Assembly: GCA_023213395.1 (NCBI GenBank) | Contig: CM041465.1 | Coordinates: forward strand, 161,021,741 to 161,085,740 | Direction: 5' to 3' | Source of the DNA: Cycas panzhihuaensis | Taxonomy: Eukaryota; Cycadophyta | DNA length: 64,000 nt | In this document: one piece after another, positions 1 through 13,489 of the stretch | How the letters are laid out: each line of letters opens with the position of its first letter | Numbering within the stretch: the first letter of the stretch is position 1 | Notes under the pieces: model-generated | Seen by the model: the letters and a program-made list of their open reading frames with translations, nothing else | What the model was told of the DNA's origin: nothing | Database searches by the model: none | Position numbers and translations under genes: made by a program

Positions 1-1848
1 TTTTTATCATAATACATTTAGTATTGTTTGATTTCCCTCCTTTCTTTTTATAGGTTTAGGGAGTATAATATAAGGAATTGTAAGGCTCAAGGATTCCAAT
101 CCTTTGGTAGTTATTTATTTATATCCCATTTTTCTTTTCTTTCATTTATTTTTGTCTATATGATAAGGTGAAATACTGTCAAAAATTTTTTAGTATTTAG
201 ATTTATAAAAGGAAATGTTTGTAAAGGGCAATGCTATTAAGTTTTTTTTTTTTTTATTTAGATCCATTTATAATATCCATCATCGTATTCTCTTACCTTC
301 CATATATCAGGGTCCTAGTGATAAAGAAATAATGGAAATTTCATTTTTTAATTTAGATTTTTTATGAAAATAAAAATCTACTTATTCAAATTCATAGATC
401 TACTAGAACTTCCATAGAGCTCTAATTAACTTAATTCTAATTGTTAAAAATGAGGGTCTAAGTCTAGTTTCTAGTCCAAAAAGTAGCACTCAATTTCATT
501 ACTATAGGAGAAAGTTATTGCTATTTTAATGAATAATGGTTACTTTTAATAAGAATTTTATAAAAATATATTTTATCCACTTTGTAGGGGTGCCAAAAAT
601 TTTGTAAAACTCATTTCAACCAGATTCAACTTAATAAAAATACACCTCAGAGTCTAGTTTTTAACACAAAAAGTGGCACTTAATTTCATTACAATGAGAA
701 AACATTATTGCTATTTTAGTGAAGACTACTTTTTTGTTAAAAAAAAATTGTAAAGAATTTTTCTTTCTTAGTTTAAGGCTTCAAAGCCCATTATAAAAGT
801 GAGTGACATATGGATTAAAGTAATAGCTGATACCCTCATCTCACTTCTCATCATTTCATTTTAGCAGTTGAAGTAAGCACTCCATTTTTAGTTATATATA
901 TATATATATATATATATGATGCAAATTCAATAATCTTTTCATACTCCTTAAAAGGAACATATCATGTATGTTATCTTCTATCGCCTTATGCTTATACACA
1001 TACTCATCAAGGTTGGGATACCTTGGTAGGTAGAATATCATGCCATAAAGGAGGTGTGAGTTTCAAGTTAGGACTAGACTTAAATAGAATATTGGTGAGG
1101 CTTGGTTAACCATACCATCATTCCTCAATTAGGGATCATCATGATAACAAACTAAGAAAACTAAAATTTTAATACAAGATTAAAATATGCCTAGTCTAAT
1201 ATCCATCATAGCCATGGGTATGTATGTACCACTCTTCAAAGAAGGTATATAGTTGTTAATTGGTGAATGGGATGAGGATTGAGAGTATTTAGGTTCTATT
1301 ATAATGTGGATTTTATTATTAAGCAGAATTGTAGGTATTGTGAGTCAAGACTAACTTAATTCTACTAGAAGCCTAGGCATCCTTTCAGCAACCTCAACTA
1401 TACATTGGATACAAGTTAGAGGTTATAGAGTTGATTACATATCCTATATTTGAGTTTTAGAGTTGTATGTACTTAATCATGTCAACTTCCATTTTGGCCT
1501 ATAATCTTATATATTGACCACTCATATATTTACAAATAGTAATCCATAGTACAATCACATTCATAGTGTTAAATTATTGATGTGCTAGGATAATTATGTC
1601 ATAAGTGTTGGTGGCTAATTTTTATTATAGTGCTTCTTATATTCCTATTGTGCCAAGTTAATATTTGTCACAAGTATTAATAACTTTTCTCTAAGTTGCT
1701 CTCTTTATTTAAGCAACCATTCTCACTTCTTTATTCTTCCATTTTCTACACTATTTTATTATATCTCCTATTTATAAATAGTGATTAGTCATTTATTACT
1801 ATCACTTTCATAGTCTTTTATTCATTGCTTTCCTTCTTAAAAGATACC
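1..1848 (+). other. Untranslated leader of element A
   Basis: About 1.85 kb lie between the missing 5' LTR and the gag start. No frame is open over a useful length and no protein family is recognisable. The tract aligns with the leader of E (62535-64000) over its whole visible length, and in blocks with the leaders of D (about 18000-20020) and C (about 13490-15400, minus). One shared block, around 1205, reads CATCATAGCCATGGG and is followed by a tract beginning GGTATATAG. A (TA)n run sits at 893-917. Conservation between subfamilies suggests a role in packaging or translation, but that is inference. Confidence 0.75.
893..917. repeat. (TA)n microsatellite
   Basis: A run of about 12 TA dinucleotides in the element A leader. 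Sister leader E lacks the expansion at the matching place (around 63480), so it arose in this copy. Confidence 0.9.
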
Positions 1849-4800
1849 ATATCTTTGTAGTTCAAGTAAAATGTGAATTGTATTCTTAAAGGTAAAAAAA
1901 ATTAGAACATATAGTTCATTAATGTCAGAAATGCTATAAAGTATGAAGGTCTTTGGAGAGATCACCTGTAGCTTATACCAATTATTGTTGCCACCACTAC
2001 CACACCTACCTCTAGAGGAACTCCTCCCACTAATGCTATAGCCAAATACTAATGGGAACTTAATGATGATAAAATCTTTGAAGGGATACTTCTTGTTACT
2101 AATTATTCCCTCCATAACCTCATTGATAAAGCTATGCATAATATAGCATAAAAAATGCTTGAAGATCTCAAGAAGAATTTTGACACAAAATAAAACTTAG
2201 AATTTATTCGCTTAGTGCTGAAGATGAATAAATTGAAAATGTAGAAAGGACACATAAATGAGATAATCAATCTCCTTTATCCCATCAAGTAAGCTATTAA
2301 TAAAGACTTTAAGACTTAATGGATTACATGGGCTTTCTTGATTCAGTCATGTCTCCATATCTTAGACTATAAAAATCTACTTAGAAGTCTTCAATCTAGT
2401 GGCACCTTAAAGACCCTAAACTTTTAGACTCTTACTAATAAGTTCATTGAATTTGATAAGACCTTTGATACCAACTTTTCCACTACATTACATCCTTCTG
2501 ATGTTACTTTTGAAGGGGAAGAAGATCATTTTTATACCAAAAATCAAGGTCAACCCTCTGATAGAAGTGGTAGTTCACATGGAAGAGGCAAAAGTGAATA
2601 ACAAGGATAAATTCATCATGGTTAATAGGCTCCCTAACACCAATAAAAATAGTCTCAAGGCCAAGGCCAAAATAATCAATCTAGACCCAGATCCAATAAT
2701 TAGAGATAATCTAGTTAGGCTAGTATTTCTTATAAGACTAGAAATTAAATAATTATATGCCAAAGATGCCATAAAAAAGGATAATATGCTAAAAATTATA
2801 GAACTACCACTAACAAGCTACCAAACTATCAACAGTGCTATGGTGTATATAATGTTAATAATACTTCTTTCAAAAATGCTTTTGGTGGAACATAATTTAC
2901 TTATACACACCTTTAAAGAACTAAGGCCACTTCACTAAATGCTATTAATAGATCCATTAAGTATATTGAGGCTCAATGTGGTTATGCTTATTCACTTTTA
3001 CCTTCACCACTTAGAGTTACTAATAATACCACCTCAAATACTTCATCTTAGATTATAAATATTGAAGAAACATAATATATGACTTGCCATCACTAGTTCT
3101 TTAAGGATTTTAACTCTAAAGTTCATGATGTTGTACACATGGCTAACAAATCATCTCAGCCAATCGAAGGAATTGGAACTGTTTGTCTAAAACTCCTAAG
3201 CCTTCCAAATTTTGCCTTTGTTGATGTTTTGTATATTTTTACTTTGAAGTAAAACCTACTTTCCCTATCTACTCTTGTCTCTTATGGATTTGATCTAAGT
3301 ATAACTACGAATAATCAGACTCTCTATGTCATTCACCCTCCTTCAAATGTTGTAGTTATGACAAGAATTCTTAATAGTAAACTTTTTTACCTAATTGCCT
3401 CACCATCCTTTGAAGCCAACTATGATGATGATGACTTTGCTTTTATTACAACCCCAACTCCTTAAAAGTTATCCTAAGAAGCCATGTGGCATACTCATAT
3501 GGGCCATATCAAAATTGATTGCTTAAGAGAACTATATACTATCATTCTCGATATACTTAGGTTCTCCTCTAAGCCCTTTAAATGTGAAGCATGTATCATT
3601 ATCAAATTCTAAAGATAACCCTTTCCCCATAGTCAGTGAAAATCTAGCTAGTCTTTGTAGCTTGTACACTTAGATATATGTAGTCTTATGGCCATCCATT
3701 CTCTCAAACAAAAGTGGTATTATATTACTTTCATTAATGATTTTATTAAAAAAGTATGGGTTATCTTTCTTATAAAGAAAGATAAATATTTTTCTATATT
3801 TAAAGTTATCAAGACCTACATGGAAAACAAAATAGGATTCAAGATCAAAATACTTAAGACTAATAATAGTAGTAAGTACACCTCTAATGAGTATAAATCA
3901 TGCTTACATCATCATAGAATCAAATATTAGACCACTATTGTAGGTACACCCCAATAGAATGGAGTTACAAAGTGCATGAATAGAACCATCATGAACATAG
4001 CTCACACTATGCTAGTATACAAGAACATCCCTATCTATATTTAGGCCAAGGCTATCTAGACTATCGTGTATCATATTAACACTATTAGTCTCTCTAAGCT
4101 TGGCCCTTATCCATATGAAATGTGGTATGAATAAGCCCCCACTATCTCCCACTTCAAAATTTTTGGCTCTACTTGTTATAATTATATTTTGGAGGAACAC
4201 AAAAATAAGCTCTAGGATAGAGTCCTTAAAGGCATCCTTACTGGATATCATATGGACAAAAAGGGTACAAGGTTTTCCTGCCTTCATAGCATAAAATCAT
4301 CCATCATCACTAGAGATGTTTTGTTTGTGGAAACTAAAGATTAGTTTCTCAGACTTAACTCTAAGATGCCGTCATACTAACTTAACGATGCTATAAAATT
4401 TGATGTCCAGATTCTAAAATTTAGGTGGGGAGATACTCAATAATTATTTAAAATCTTGGAATTTGACAATAGATCCCCAAAGGATACAAGTTATGACTCC
4501 TAGCTAATGTGTACACATCCAATACCATCATTTGAGAATAACCAAGTTGACAAAGGTAAAACCATAATAGAAGGACCACCTTCTCTAACATCAGTGGCTA
4601 GCTCATCATCTCTGATTTTATCAACTTCCTTCACACTAAATATTTCACATGATCCTTTCTAGGATTAAAATAAAGACCAAGAAGCTATAGAAATAAAAAT
4701 ATCATTCCCAACTTAAGGTTTTCGTAAAGCCCACCAGCTACAGAAGGATATACAACCAAATGAGGTAGGCAAAACTTACACTAGAAGTTCCCATAGAGAA

Positions 4801-5847
4801 AGGATACATGAATCACTTTCCATTAAGCTTGAGCTAGCAAAATTATACTTTACTCTTAATAAGAAGCCTTTAACATACCAAGAAGTTGTAAAGCATATAG
4901 CTTGCAAAATTGTTATGAATGGAGAGTATAAATCTCTTATCAAGAATAGTAAATAGGAGCTTGCTAATTTACCACTTGGAAGAAAGATAGTTTGAAATAA
5001 ATAGGTGTTCAAAAATAAGTACAAATTAGATGGCACCCTAGAAAACCACAAGGAGAGACTAGTAATAGAAGGATTCATATAGAGAAAAGGCATCGACTAC
5101 ACTAAAATCTTTGTACCTACAACTAAGTGGCTCATAATTATAACTCTTATAGCCTTAGCTACTCAATAGGGTTGAAAAATCTACTAGCTCCATCTTACAA
5201 CTATATTTCTTAATGGGGTCCATGAAAAAAAAACTTATATTACTCAACTAGAAGGATATAAGATCATTGGTTAGGAGCATAAGGTTTGTAGGCTCAAAAA
5301 GTCTTTGTACAGCTTGAAACAAGCCCTTTGTGCTTAGTTTACTAAGTTGTCTAAAAGAATGAGGTAACTTAGATATGAAGTTTGTGACTATCAAGATATT
5401 AATACAACATTATTCATTAAGCAATAAAAAGATAAAGTCACTTACCTCTTAATCTTTATGGATGATATACTAATAATGAGAAATAGTGAACAGGTAATTA
5501 ACCAGTTGAAGAAGGATCTTACCAAAACTTTTGAATTCTCTAACCTCAAATTGATAAGATATTAGTTCAAAATTAAAGTAACTAAAAAGAATGAAAAAAT
5601 CTTTCTCTCCTAACAAAAATACATCAACAATCTTCTGACAAAGTTTTAGTTGGAAGATGCTCGACTAGTGGCTACACCTATGGAACATAATGTTAAACTC
5701 TCAGCTAGTGGTGATATTAAAGAGGAAGATGTAACACTCTATAAGTAACTTATAAGTAGTCTCATCTATACTACCAACATCAAGCCAAATATTACATAAT
5801 CCATTGGCATTCTTACATGATTAATAACAAATCTTAAGTAGAATTAC
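1849..5847 (+). pseudogene. Copia gag-pol pseudogene of element A, first segment
   Basis: Decayed gag-pol polyprotein. The start codon has become ATA at 1849; sister element D has ATG in the same context (20024). Visible parts in order are Gag to about 3000, a protease whose active-site region has lost its D-S-G, then integrase from about 3480 (WHTHMGH, a D-rich core, P-Q-stop-NGV near 3950). Reverse transcriptase follows at about 4950-5800 with FMDD at the catalytic YxDD position (about 5457). Stops are mostly TAG or TAA at expected Gln codons. No frame is open for long, so it cannot make the normal protein of about 1,480 residues. The RNase H end is at 26151-26660. Confidence 0.85.
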
Positions 5848-6052
5848 TATTAGAATATAATATTTTATTTTAGGACTTCTAAGGGAAATGTTATTAATCC
5901 CTCTTAATGCAACTTCTAATGTACGATTAACACATGTCATCCTTAGATGCTATAGTTATAATTTGATATATATAATAGTTACATGTACTGATGTATATTT
6001 AAGGAGGTCTTCCCTTCCATAAAAATAGATTATTCCTTTATTAAATTCAACA
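5848..6052 (+). repeat. 5' LTR of copia element B
   Basis: A 205-bp LTR that starts TATTAGAATATAA (originally TGTTAG) and ends TTCAACA. It pairs with 25948-26150. By eye the two differ at roughly 15 percent of positions, mostly C/T or G/A. It is preceded by the target copy ATTAC (5843-5847). Confidence 0.88.
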
Positions 6053-6065
6053 TGGTATTAAAGTA
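6053..6065 (+). other. Primer binding site of element B
   Basis: TGGTATTAAAGTA directly follows the LTR. It is the initiator tRNA-Met priming site TGGTATCAGAGCA with C-to-T and G-to-A changes. Confidence 0.8.
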
Positions 6066-6900
6066 GGCTCTCCTACCTGTGTAAGAGAGGGTTTTTGTCT
6101 ATGAATAGAAGATAGTTTTGCTAGAAAATAGAAGCATTAATTGTCTAGTTTTCTTTATAATCAAATATCAATCAAAGCAAAGGTAAAAAGAGAAATTAAA
6201 GTAGAGGTGAACAGAAGACAAAGTCTAATTATACGAAATTATATAGAACTGTACGAACCTATATGGATGAAAATTTAAAATGCTCAAAATTTCATGACAT
6301 TTGGCTAGTAGTTAGATCTTGGAATGCTCTTTATCTTTATCAACAGACTCAAAGTCATTTGAAGTTATTTTGACCCTGTTTCGAATGAAAATCTAGTTTG
6401 CATAATTTTAAAAATTAAGCTCTATTTTTTCTCAAATTTTAACAAAATTCCAGGTAAATCTAGTCCTAAACTCAGTGCACATTAAATATAAATTAACTAA
6501 ATACTATTCTAAAGAATTTCATAGTTTTTTTTAAGAGAAGTAAAAGTCTTTTAGGTAAACCCTAACCATCCCTTTATTATTTTTAGCCCAAAATTTTCTC
6601 CATTGGGATAGTAACTCAAGAAATAAATTATAGATTCTTAATCATCTTATCTTCGTCTTTGATTTGAGGTAGGTTTCATTCCAATCTATATAACTTTAAA
6701 ATCATATAAAAATCTATAGAGTTATACAATCGTCCTATATAATTTTAGTCTGTTTATAAAAAATAGCTTCATCTTATTTAGTCTTACTTAAATAAGACAA
6801 GTTAACTGGCGTTAATTACCACATCTATAAAATCAAAGTAGAGACTCTTCTGCATGCCAAAAATTCATAGAATCTAACCATTCGAGTAGAAAGGAAACCA
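6066..6900 (+). other. Leader and start region of element B, no readable coding
   Basis: About 830 bases between the priming site and the first recognisable Gag. No start codon could be chosen and no frame is open. The 5' part of gag may lie here in decayed form. Confidence 0.5.
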
Positions 6901-8194
6901 GGTACTACTAGTGATACCCTAAATAGTTAGAAAGAAAGAAAAACCAAGGAATGAGAACATTAAAATTATCAATTTTTTATCATTTATTAATCTATGTTAG
7001 ACACTAAACTCTTGTTCTAAAATTTGGAAAGCCCTTAAGAACTTGTATGCTCATAAGAACAAAGGCGGGAGACTTTCTCTCAAAGAGGAGTTGTTTAAGT
7101 TATATCTGAAAGAAGCTAAAATTATGATGAAATTTATTCATAAAATCACCACAATTAGAAACAATCTATTAAGCATAGGGGTAGTCATTATAGAATAGGA
7201 AATAGTTGAGATGATAGTAGGAAAATTACTAAAGTCATTTGATGTGACCATCAATACTATAACCAATAATAACTAGGTTGGTAAAATGACTCTTGATGAG
7301 TTAACTAGTTTATTGTTGAAGCAGAAATAAAGAAACAAAAGATATGAAGATTCAACTGAGTCAGAAGACACCTTTATGAGCAAATTAAATATAGGACCCA
7401 GAGGGCAGGGCTAATCCATAGGAAGAGCACATAGAAGATCAACAGAAAGTACAGGTCACGAGCACATGGTTCCTCCAAGAGAAGCAATGGTATGCTATAA
7501 TTATGGTAAGCCTAGTCACCTTTTAAGCTCACACAAATTATTTGATGTATGTTATCATGGGGTCAATTAGGAAACTATCCTTATCAATCTCTACAAAAGA
7601 AGGCTAACATATAAAGAGGGAAAAGACCAGCAGGGAATTATAGCAAGGAGCAAACATAAGAAGAAGATAAAGAAATAACCTTTATAGTGGTACTATCAAC
7701 CAGTATATAAGAGAAAGAATTCTAGTATATAGACTCATAGGCATCATTATACACAATAAATAGAGAATACTATTTTGAATAACTCAAGCCTTACTCTAGT
7801 GACAAATCAATCAAACTAGGAGATAAATATCTTTTAAATATAAAAGGGATCAACAACATAGCTTTTAACTTATAAGGGAGTATAAAGAAAATTAGAAATA
7901 TTCTTCTAGTGTCAGGGTTGAAAATGAATCTTCTTTTAGTTTCCCAACTTAATAACAAAATGTTGAGAACCATATTTGATGAGAAAGGTAAATGTTATGT
8001 ACTAGACATAAAAAATAATAGTGTTTTTATTGCTAAAGGGTTAAAGTATAATGGCCTATATAAGTTGCTATCCAATCCTATCATTTCTAATATGGATATA
8101 AAATCATGTTTTATTACAAATTCTAATAATAATAAAATGTGGCATTTGAAGTATGGACATCTTCCATTGGATAAGTTAAAATTGATGAAAAAGA
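6900..8194 (+). pseudogene. Element B gag, protease and start of integrase
   Basis: Gag is readable from about 7025 (LWxALKNLYAHK type, typical of copia UBN2-like Gag). A zinc knuckle sits near 7490-7535 (VCYNYGKPSH...), with the second Cys changed to Tyr. The protease region near 7725 reads YIDS then a stop. An open stretch at 7909-8205 covers the protease end and the integrase N-terminal zinc-binding motif (WHLKYGHLPLDKL). The frame is cut at 8194 by element C and continues at 15741. The start is uncertain. Confidence 0.8.
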
Positions 8195-8508
8195 TAAAGA
8201 AATGATGGATCTAGGGAATAAATCACTCACATACACACAATGGCAATGGAGAATGAAAATAAAATAAAATAAGATATGAGAGAAAGCTTAGAGATGAGAA
8301 TGAATAATGACTCCCTCCTTGAGATTTCATATTTTATTATTGAAGGTGAGCATTAGGGTTAGGATTTTCCTGCCTAATGACATGAACCTAAAATTATATC
8401 TAAATGCACATAAATTGTATTTCATTAAGAGACTAATGCTAACAATATATCCTAAGGTCATATAATTAATCTACATAAATGACCTTGATACATTAACCTC
8501 TTTTAATC
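8195..8508 (-). repeat. 3' LTR of element C (left end)
   Basis: About 314 bp, pairing with 15422-15735. Read on the minus strand it begins near TTAAAAGAGGTTAATG and ends near CTTTA, where the other copy has CCTTCA. It is flanked at 8509-8521 by a CCCCC-rich tract that is the polypurine tract of the minus strand. Edges are good to about 3 bases. Confidence 0.85.
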
Positions 8509-9013
8509 TCCCCCTTAATGGTGGAAGGTCATTTTTTAAAAAATCTATTCTATGAGGTCTTCATTTGAGCCTCATTATTATATTAAAATTCTAAATGACA
8601 CTTTTTTGGGAAAACCCTCATGGGGAATAAAAACCCACGAAATTTCTAAGATCTATAGCCTCTTTTATAGATCAAAATAATTAAGGTGGCTCTTTGATGT
8701 AGCCTGATAGCCAAGTAGCTTAAATGTGTAGCTTAATCTGCTAAGTCTTCATATACCATTTGGTCTTCCCCTATGCCCTTTTGGGTTTTCACAGGTTCCA
8801 ATTTTCCAAAACCAGTATAACCCTTATCCTTGCATGGCCACATTAGATTTTTACAAAGAGGATAGAGTAGAGATTTACTCTTATTCTTTCGCACCCACAA
8901 GGGGTTTTCATAAAGAGAATAGAGTATGATGATCCTATTTCCATCTACTTAGATCAGTCAAAGATGGAGGCCCTAAGGCCAAGCTACCTTCAGAACTGTT
9001 CAAACTTCATGTT
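8509..9013 (-). other. 3' untranslated region and polypurine tract of element C
   Basis: About 500 bases between the pol stop and the 3' LTR. A related tract of the same length follows pol in D (24467-24956) and A (26661-27144). Shared text includes the tract equivalent to CCCCATGAGG near the LTR end. No coding was seen. Confidence 0.7.
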
Positions 9014-12000
9014 TTATAGTTGTTTGGTGAAGATATCGGCCACTTGATCTACTATAGGGTAGTATTCTAGTTGAATTGTGCCATCATGAAAAAATTCTCT
9101 AATCTTGTGGACTTTCATACTTATGTGTTTGGTACGATCATGAAATATAAAATTTTTCACCATGTAGATTGTTAATTGATTATCCACATGAAGACTTATA
9201 GGACTTATTTAGGTGATATTCAATGTTTCTAATAATTTTCTTAGCCATATCACCTCCTTACTGGTCTCAGAAGTTGCAATGTATTCAACTTTGATATCGG
9301 TGCTGTTCTAAGAAATGTTACATACCTAAACATAGATCTTCCTGTATCTTTTTCTCCTGCAAAGTCTAAGTCTATGTATGCAAAAAGTTTAAAATTTGAA
9401 TTAGGTTCATACAATAGACCATATTTGCTAGTTATCTTAAGGTATCTCAACACTCGCACTACTGCTTGCTAATGGTTCTGATTAGGATTTGTCATGTAAC
9501 GAGCAAGAATGTCGATAGAGTGTGCAATATCTAGCCCTATATTGGTAGTGTAGATGAGACTACCTATAAGTTTCCTATAGAGTGTTACGTTTACCTCCCT
9601 AGTGTCACCTTCAACTGAGAGTTTAGTATTAGGGTCCATATATAACATCACTAGTCGAGCATCTTCTAACTGAAACTTAGTTAGAAGATCGTTGATGTAT
9701 TTTTCTTAGAAGAGTAAAAATTTTCCATTCTTTTGTGTTCAATTCCCAAGTAATATTTCATCAAACTAAGATCAGACAATTCAAACATTTTGCCAAGGTC
9801 ATTTTTTAGCTAGCTTATTGCCTGCTCACTGTTACTCATTACTAGCATGTCATCCACAAAGATTATGAGATAAGTGACTTTATCCTTATGGTGCTTGATG
9901 AACAATGTTACATCAATATCTTAGTAGTCACAAACCTTGTATCCAAGTTACCTCATTCTTTCAAACAACTTGGCAAACTAAGCACGAGGGGCTTATTTAA
10001 GGCTATATAAAGACTTTTTGAGCCTACAAACCTTATGCTCTTGACCTTTGATCTCATATCCTTTTGGTTGAGCCATGTAAATTTCCTCTTCAACATATCC
10101 ATTAAGAAACACAGTCTTAATATTGAGTTGGTGGATTTTCTAACCATGTTGAGTAGCTAAGGCCACAAGAGTTTTAATTGTAGGCTACTTGGTTGTAAGT
10201 GAAAAGACTTCAGTATAGTCGATGCCTTCCCTTTGTGTAAATCCTTTAGCTACCAACCTTGCCTTGTGTTTTTCAAGGGTGCCATCTGATCTATATTTGT
10301 TTTTGAACACCTATTTATTTTAAACTACCTTTCTGCCAAGTGGTAGATCAACGAGCTCATATGTACTATTCTTAATAAGAGATTTATACTCTTCGTTCAT
10401 GGCATTTCTATAAACTGTATGTTTTATATCTTCTTGGTACGTTAGGAGCTCTTCATTAAGAGTAAGGTGCAGTTTTTCTGGTTTAAGCTCAGTATATAAT
10501 GATTCCTGCATCCTTGCTCTATGGGTACTTCAAGTGCCAATTTTGTCCACCTCATCTGGTTATATATCCTTATTGAGTTGGTAAGCTTCTCGAGATCTTT
10601 AAGTTAGGAATGAAATCATCATTTCCTTAACTTCTTGGTTCTTATATTATTTATTAAAATGATTATTTTATAAGGAGAATATTGATGTGCCTAAGGAATG
10701 GTCCTTCTACTACTATTTTGCCTTTAACGACTAAAGGTGGAGAGGATGATTCTTCTATAATAGCTTTATTTTTGTCAACTCTGCTATCTTCAAAAGATGG
10801 TGTTGGATGTGCACTCATCGATTTAGAGTCACAACTTGTATCCTCCAAGGCACTATTGTCAGCTTCCAATATTGAGAGTAATTTATGTCTGTCCCTCCCC
10901 CTTGACTTTTGGAATCTGAACATCATACTTGATAACATGATTATAGCGGCATGAGGGTACTTTGGAGTCCAGTTTAAGTAACTAATCCTTTGTCTTTGTA
11001 AAAATAACATCTTTGGTAATGATGATTTTTCATCGTGAAGGTATAAAAACCTTATACCCTCTCTTATCCATAGAGTATCCAACAAAGATACCTTTAAGTG
11101 CCCTTGGCTAGAGTTTATTTTGATTTGCATCCAGAATATGGGTATAGCATGTAGATCCAAAAAATTTAAAGTAGTGAATAATGGGAGCTTGTCTTAACGA
11201 CTTTTCATTAGGTGCTTATCCTTCCTTTGATGAGCTAATAGCATTGATATAATAAATAACTGTCTAGATTACTTCAGCCCATAGGTAGGTAAGTACATTT
11301 TTGTACATCAACATAGCCCAAGCCATGTTCATGATTGTCTTGTTCATATGCTCGATAACTCCATTTTACTATGGGGTACCTGCTAATATTGTTTAATGCT
11401 TAATGCCATTATCTCGAAGGTAGTTTTCAAGCTCATGTGAAGTATATTCACCACCATTATCAGTTCGAAGACATTTGAGTTAATAACCTAACTCTTTTTT
11501 AGTGAGGGCTTTGAATTCTTTGAATACATAGAAGGCTTTATCTTTCTTACATAGAAAAGCTACCCATACTTTTCTAGTGAAATCATCAATAAAAGAGATG
11601 TAATATAACTTACCCTTTAGTAAAGGAATGGGCATTGGCCCACACAAATCAGAGTGTACCAATTGTAATGGATGGCTCGATTTCCACTGACTTTTGGGAA
11701 AGGGTTATTAATGAGATTTGGCAATGATACAAGCTTCACATTTAAAGAGCTTAGAGGAGAACTTTAGAAGATTTGGAAGAGTGTTAGAAAGATCTCTAAG
11801 TCTATTAATATGAATATGGCCCATGCTAGCATGCCAAAGAGCTTTGGGTGACAACGTTGGATGGGTCAATATAGAATTAAATGCAAATTCTTCATCGGTA
11901 CAAAGGGCTTTAGGCACAATGGGCTTCAGAAGATAGAGAGCCATTTAATCAAAAGAGTTTGCCAGAGAGATGTCTAGTCAAGAATACTTAATTAGTTAGA

Positions 12001-13489
12001 GGGTCGATGATCTACAAAGTCTGGTCATTTGTGGTTACACTTAGACCAAATCCATGAGAAACAAGTGTAGATAAAGAGAGTAGGTTTTGTTTAAGATTGG
12101 GTATGTATAAGTCATCAAGTAATGTAAAATCTTCTAAGCCTAGGAGTTTTAGGTGAATATTACTAATTCCTTCAACAGGTTATTGTGATTTATCAGCCAT
12201 GTGAACAACTCCTTGAATATTTGAGTCAAATGTCTAATATAGTTTACGATTACATGTCACATATTGAGTTTCTCCTATGTCCATAATCCATTGTCCATCA
12301 ATTAAAGCCATACTATTGGCAATTCCAATAGGGCTTGGCATTGGTGAAGGGAATTCACAAGTAATATATCCACATCAAGCTTCAAAGTATCTTTTTGGTT
12401 AGTCAATGGCATTTGATGCTGAGAATCCCTCAATTCTTTAAGTATGTGCTTGTACAATACATGCATCACTAAAGGATTCTTCACAAGTTTCTTCAACATT
12501 GTAAGCTCCATGTTTTGGTTGAAACTTGGCCAACTTATAAGTGGCAATTCTATAATCTTTTACTAAGTGTCCTTTATGGTTATACCGATCACGCATAATA
12601 GTTTGATTACTAGTCCCTAAAGAGATACCAGTTTGGCCTGATTATCTTTCTTTTTGTTGAGGTGGCCTTTGGCCTTGAGACTGTCAAGGTTGTAACTTAG
12701 GTTTGATTGAACTTGTGGGTGATTTTCCATGTTTCTTCCTCTTCCTCTTACTTGGTTATTTCCTCTACCATGAGAGGGACCTTGATTTCTTGTGTAACAA
12801 ACTTCTTCTTCTACCTCAAAGGCTACATCTAGAAGAGAGTTAGAGACTATAAAGTTTGTATCAAAGGTCTTGTCAAATTCTATGAACTTCTTAGCAAGTG
12901 CTTCAAAGTTAAGTGCCTTCAATGTTCTACTATATTGAAGACTTCTAAGCAAGTTTTTATAATCAGGAATATGTAGACATGACTAGATCAAGAATGCCTA
13001 AGTGATACATTAGTTCTTAAAATCTTTATCAATTGCTTGTTTGATTGGTCAAAGGAGATTTATTGTCTCATGAGTTCATCCATTCTATAATTTTAATTTA
13101 TTCATTTTCAGAACAAAATGAATAAATTCTAAATTTGATTTGGTATCAAAGTTCTTTTTTAGAACTTCAAGGACCTCCTAGGTTATATCATGTTGCTCTT
13201 CATTAATCAAGTTATACAAGGAGTGATCACTAACCAACAAAATTCCTACATGAATTTTTTCATCATCTATCTCCCATTATAGTTTGGCTACAACATCTGT
13301 AGGAATTATTGGGGTAGATCCACCAGAAGTGAATGTTGTAGTTATTGCTAGTATATTGGGTATAGGCTACAAATGGACACTCCAAAGGCCTTCATATTTT
13401 ATAGCATTTTTAACTCTAGTGTACGATAGATCTTAATTTTCTTTGCCTTTCAATATGTAGTTAACATTCTACTTGAATTAAGATGACAT
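9014..13489 (-). pseudogene. Copia gag-pol pseudogene of element C
   Basis: A polyprotein of about 1,490 codons running from ATG at 13489 (complement) to a stop at 9014. Order from the start: Gag (longest open piece 12617-12952, with a GRG-rich tail); zinc knuckle near 12585 with a Cys-to-Tyr change; protease near 12270 (WIMDIG where WIMDSG is expected). Integrase follows at about 11950-10660 (WHASMGH, then SDLCGP and FIDDFTRKVW). Reverse transcriptase at about 10500-9750 has intact FVDD near 9860, and RNase H runs to the end (QVADIFTKQL). The integrase P-Q-Q-NGV motif has become P-stop-stop-NGV. The best preserved gag-pol of its family here, but not functional. Confidence 0.88.

Larger units (their letters stand above)
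1..5847 (+). mobile_element. Copia element A, 5' part: leader, gag, protease, integrase, RT
   Basis: This is the left part of a Ty1/copia LTR retrotransposon whose 5' LTR lies just left of the window. Base 1 corresponds to a point about 125 bases after the priming site of its sister copy E (window position about 62535). It is interrupted after 5847 by element B and resumes at 26151. The 5-bp target site flanking B is ATTAC on this side and ATCAC on the other, a C/T difference. Ignoring B and one target copy, the RNase H reading frame continues without a shift. That in-frame resumption is the main proof of nesting. Confidence 0.85.

Noticed and set aside
1837-2139. 100-codon minus-strand open frame at the gag start of element A
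   Set aside because: Shadow of the decayed gag frame on the other strand.
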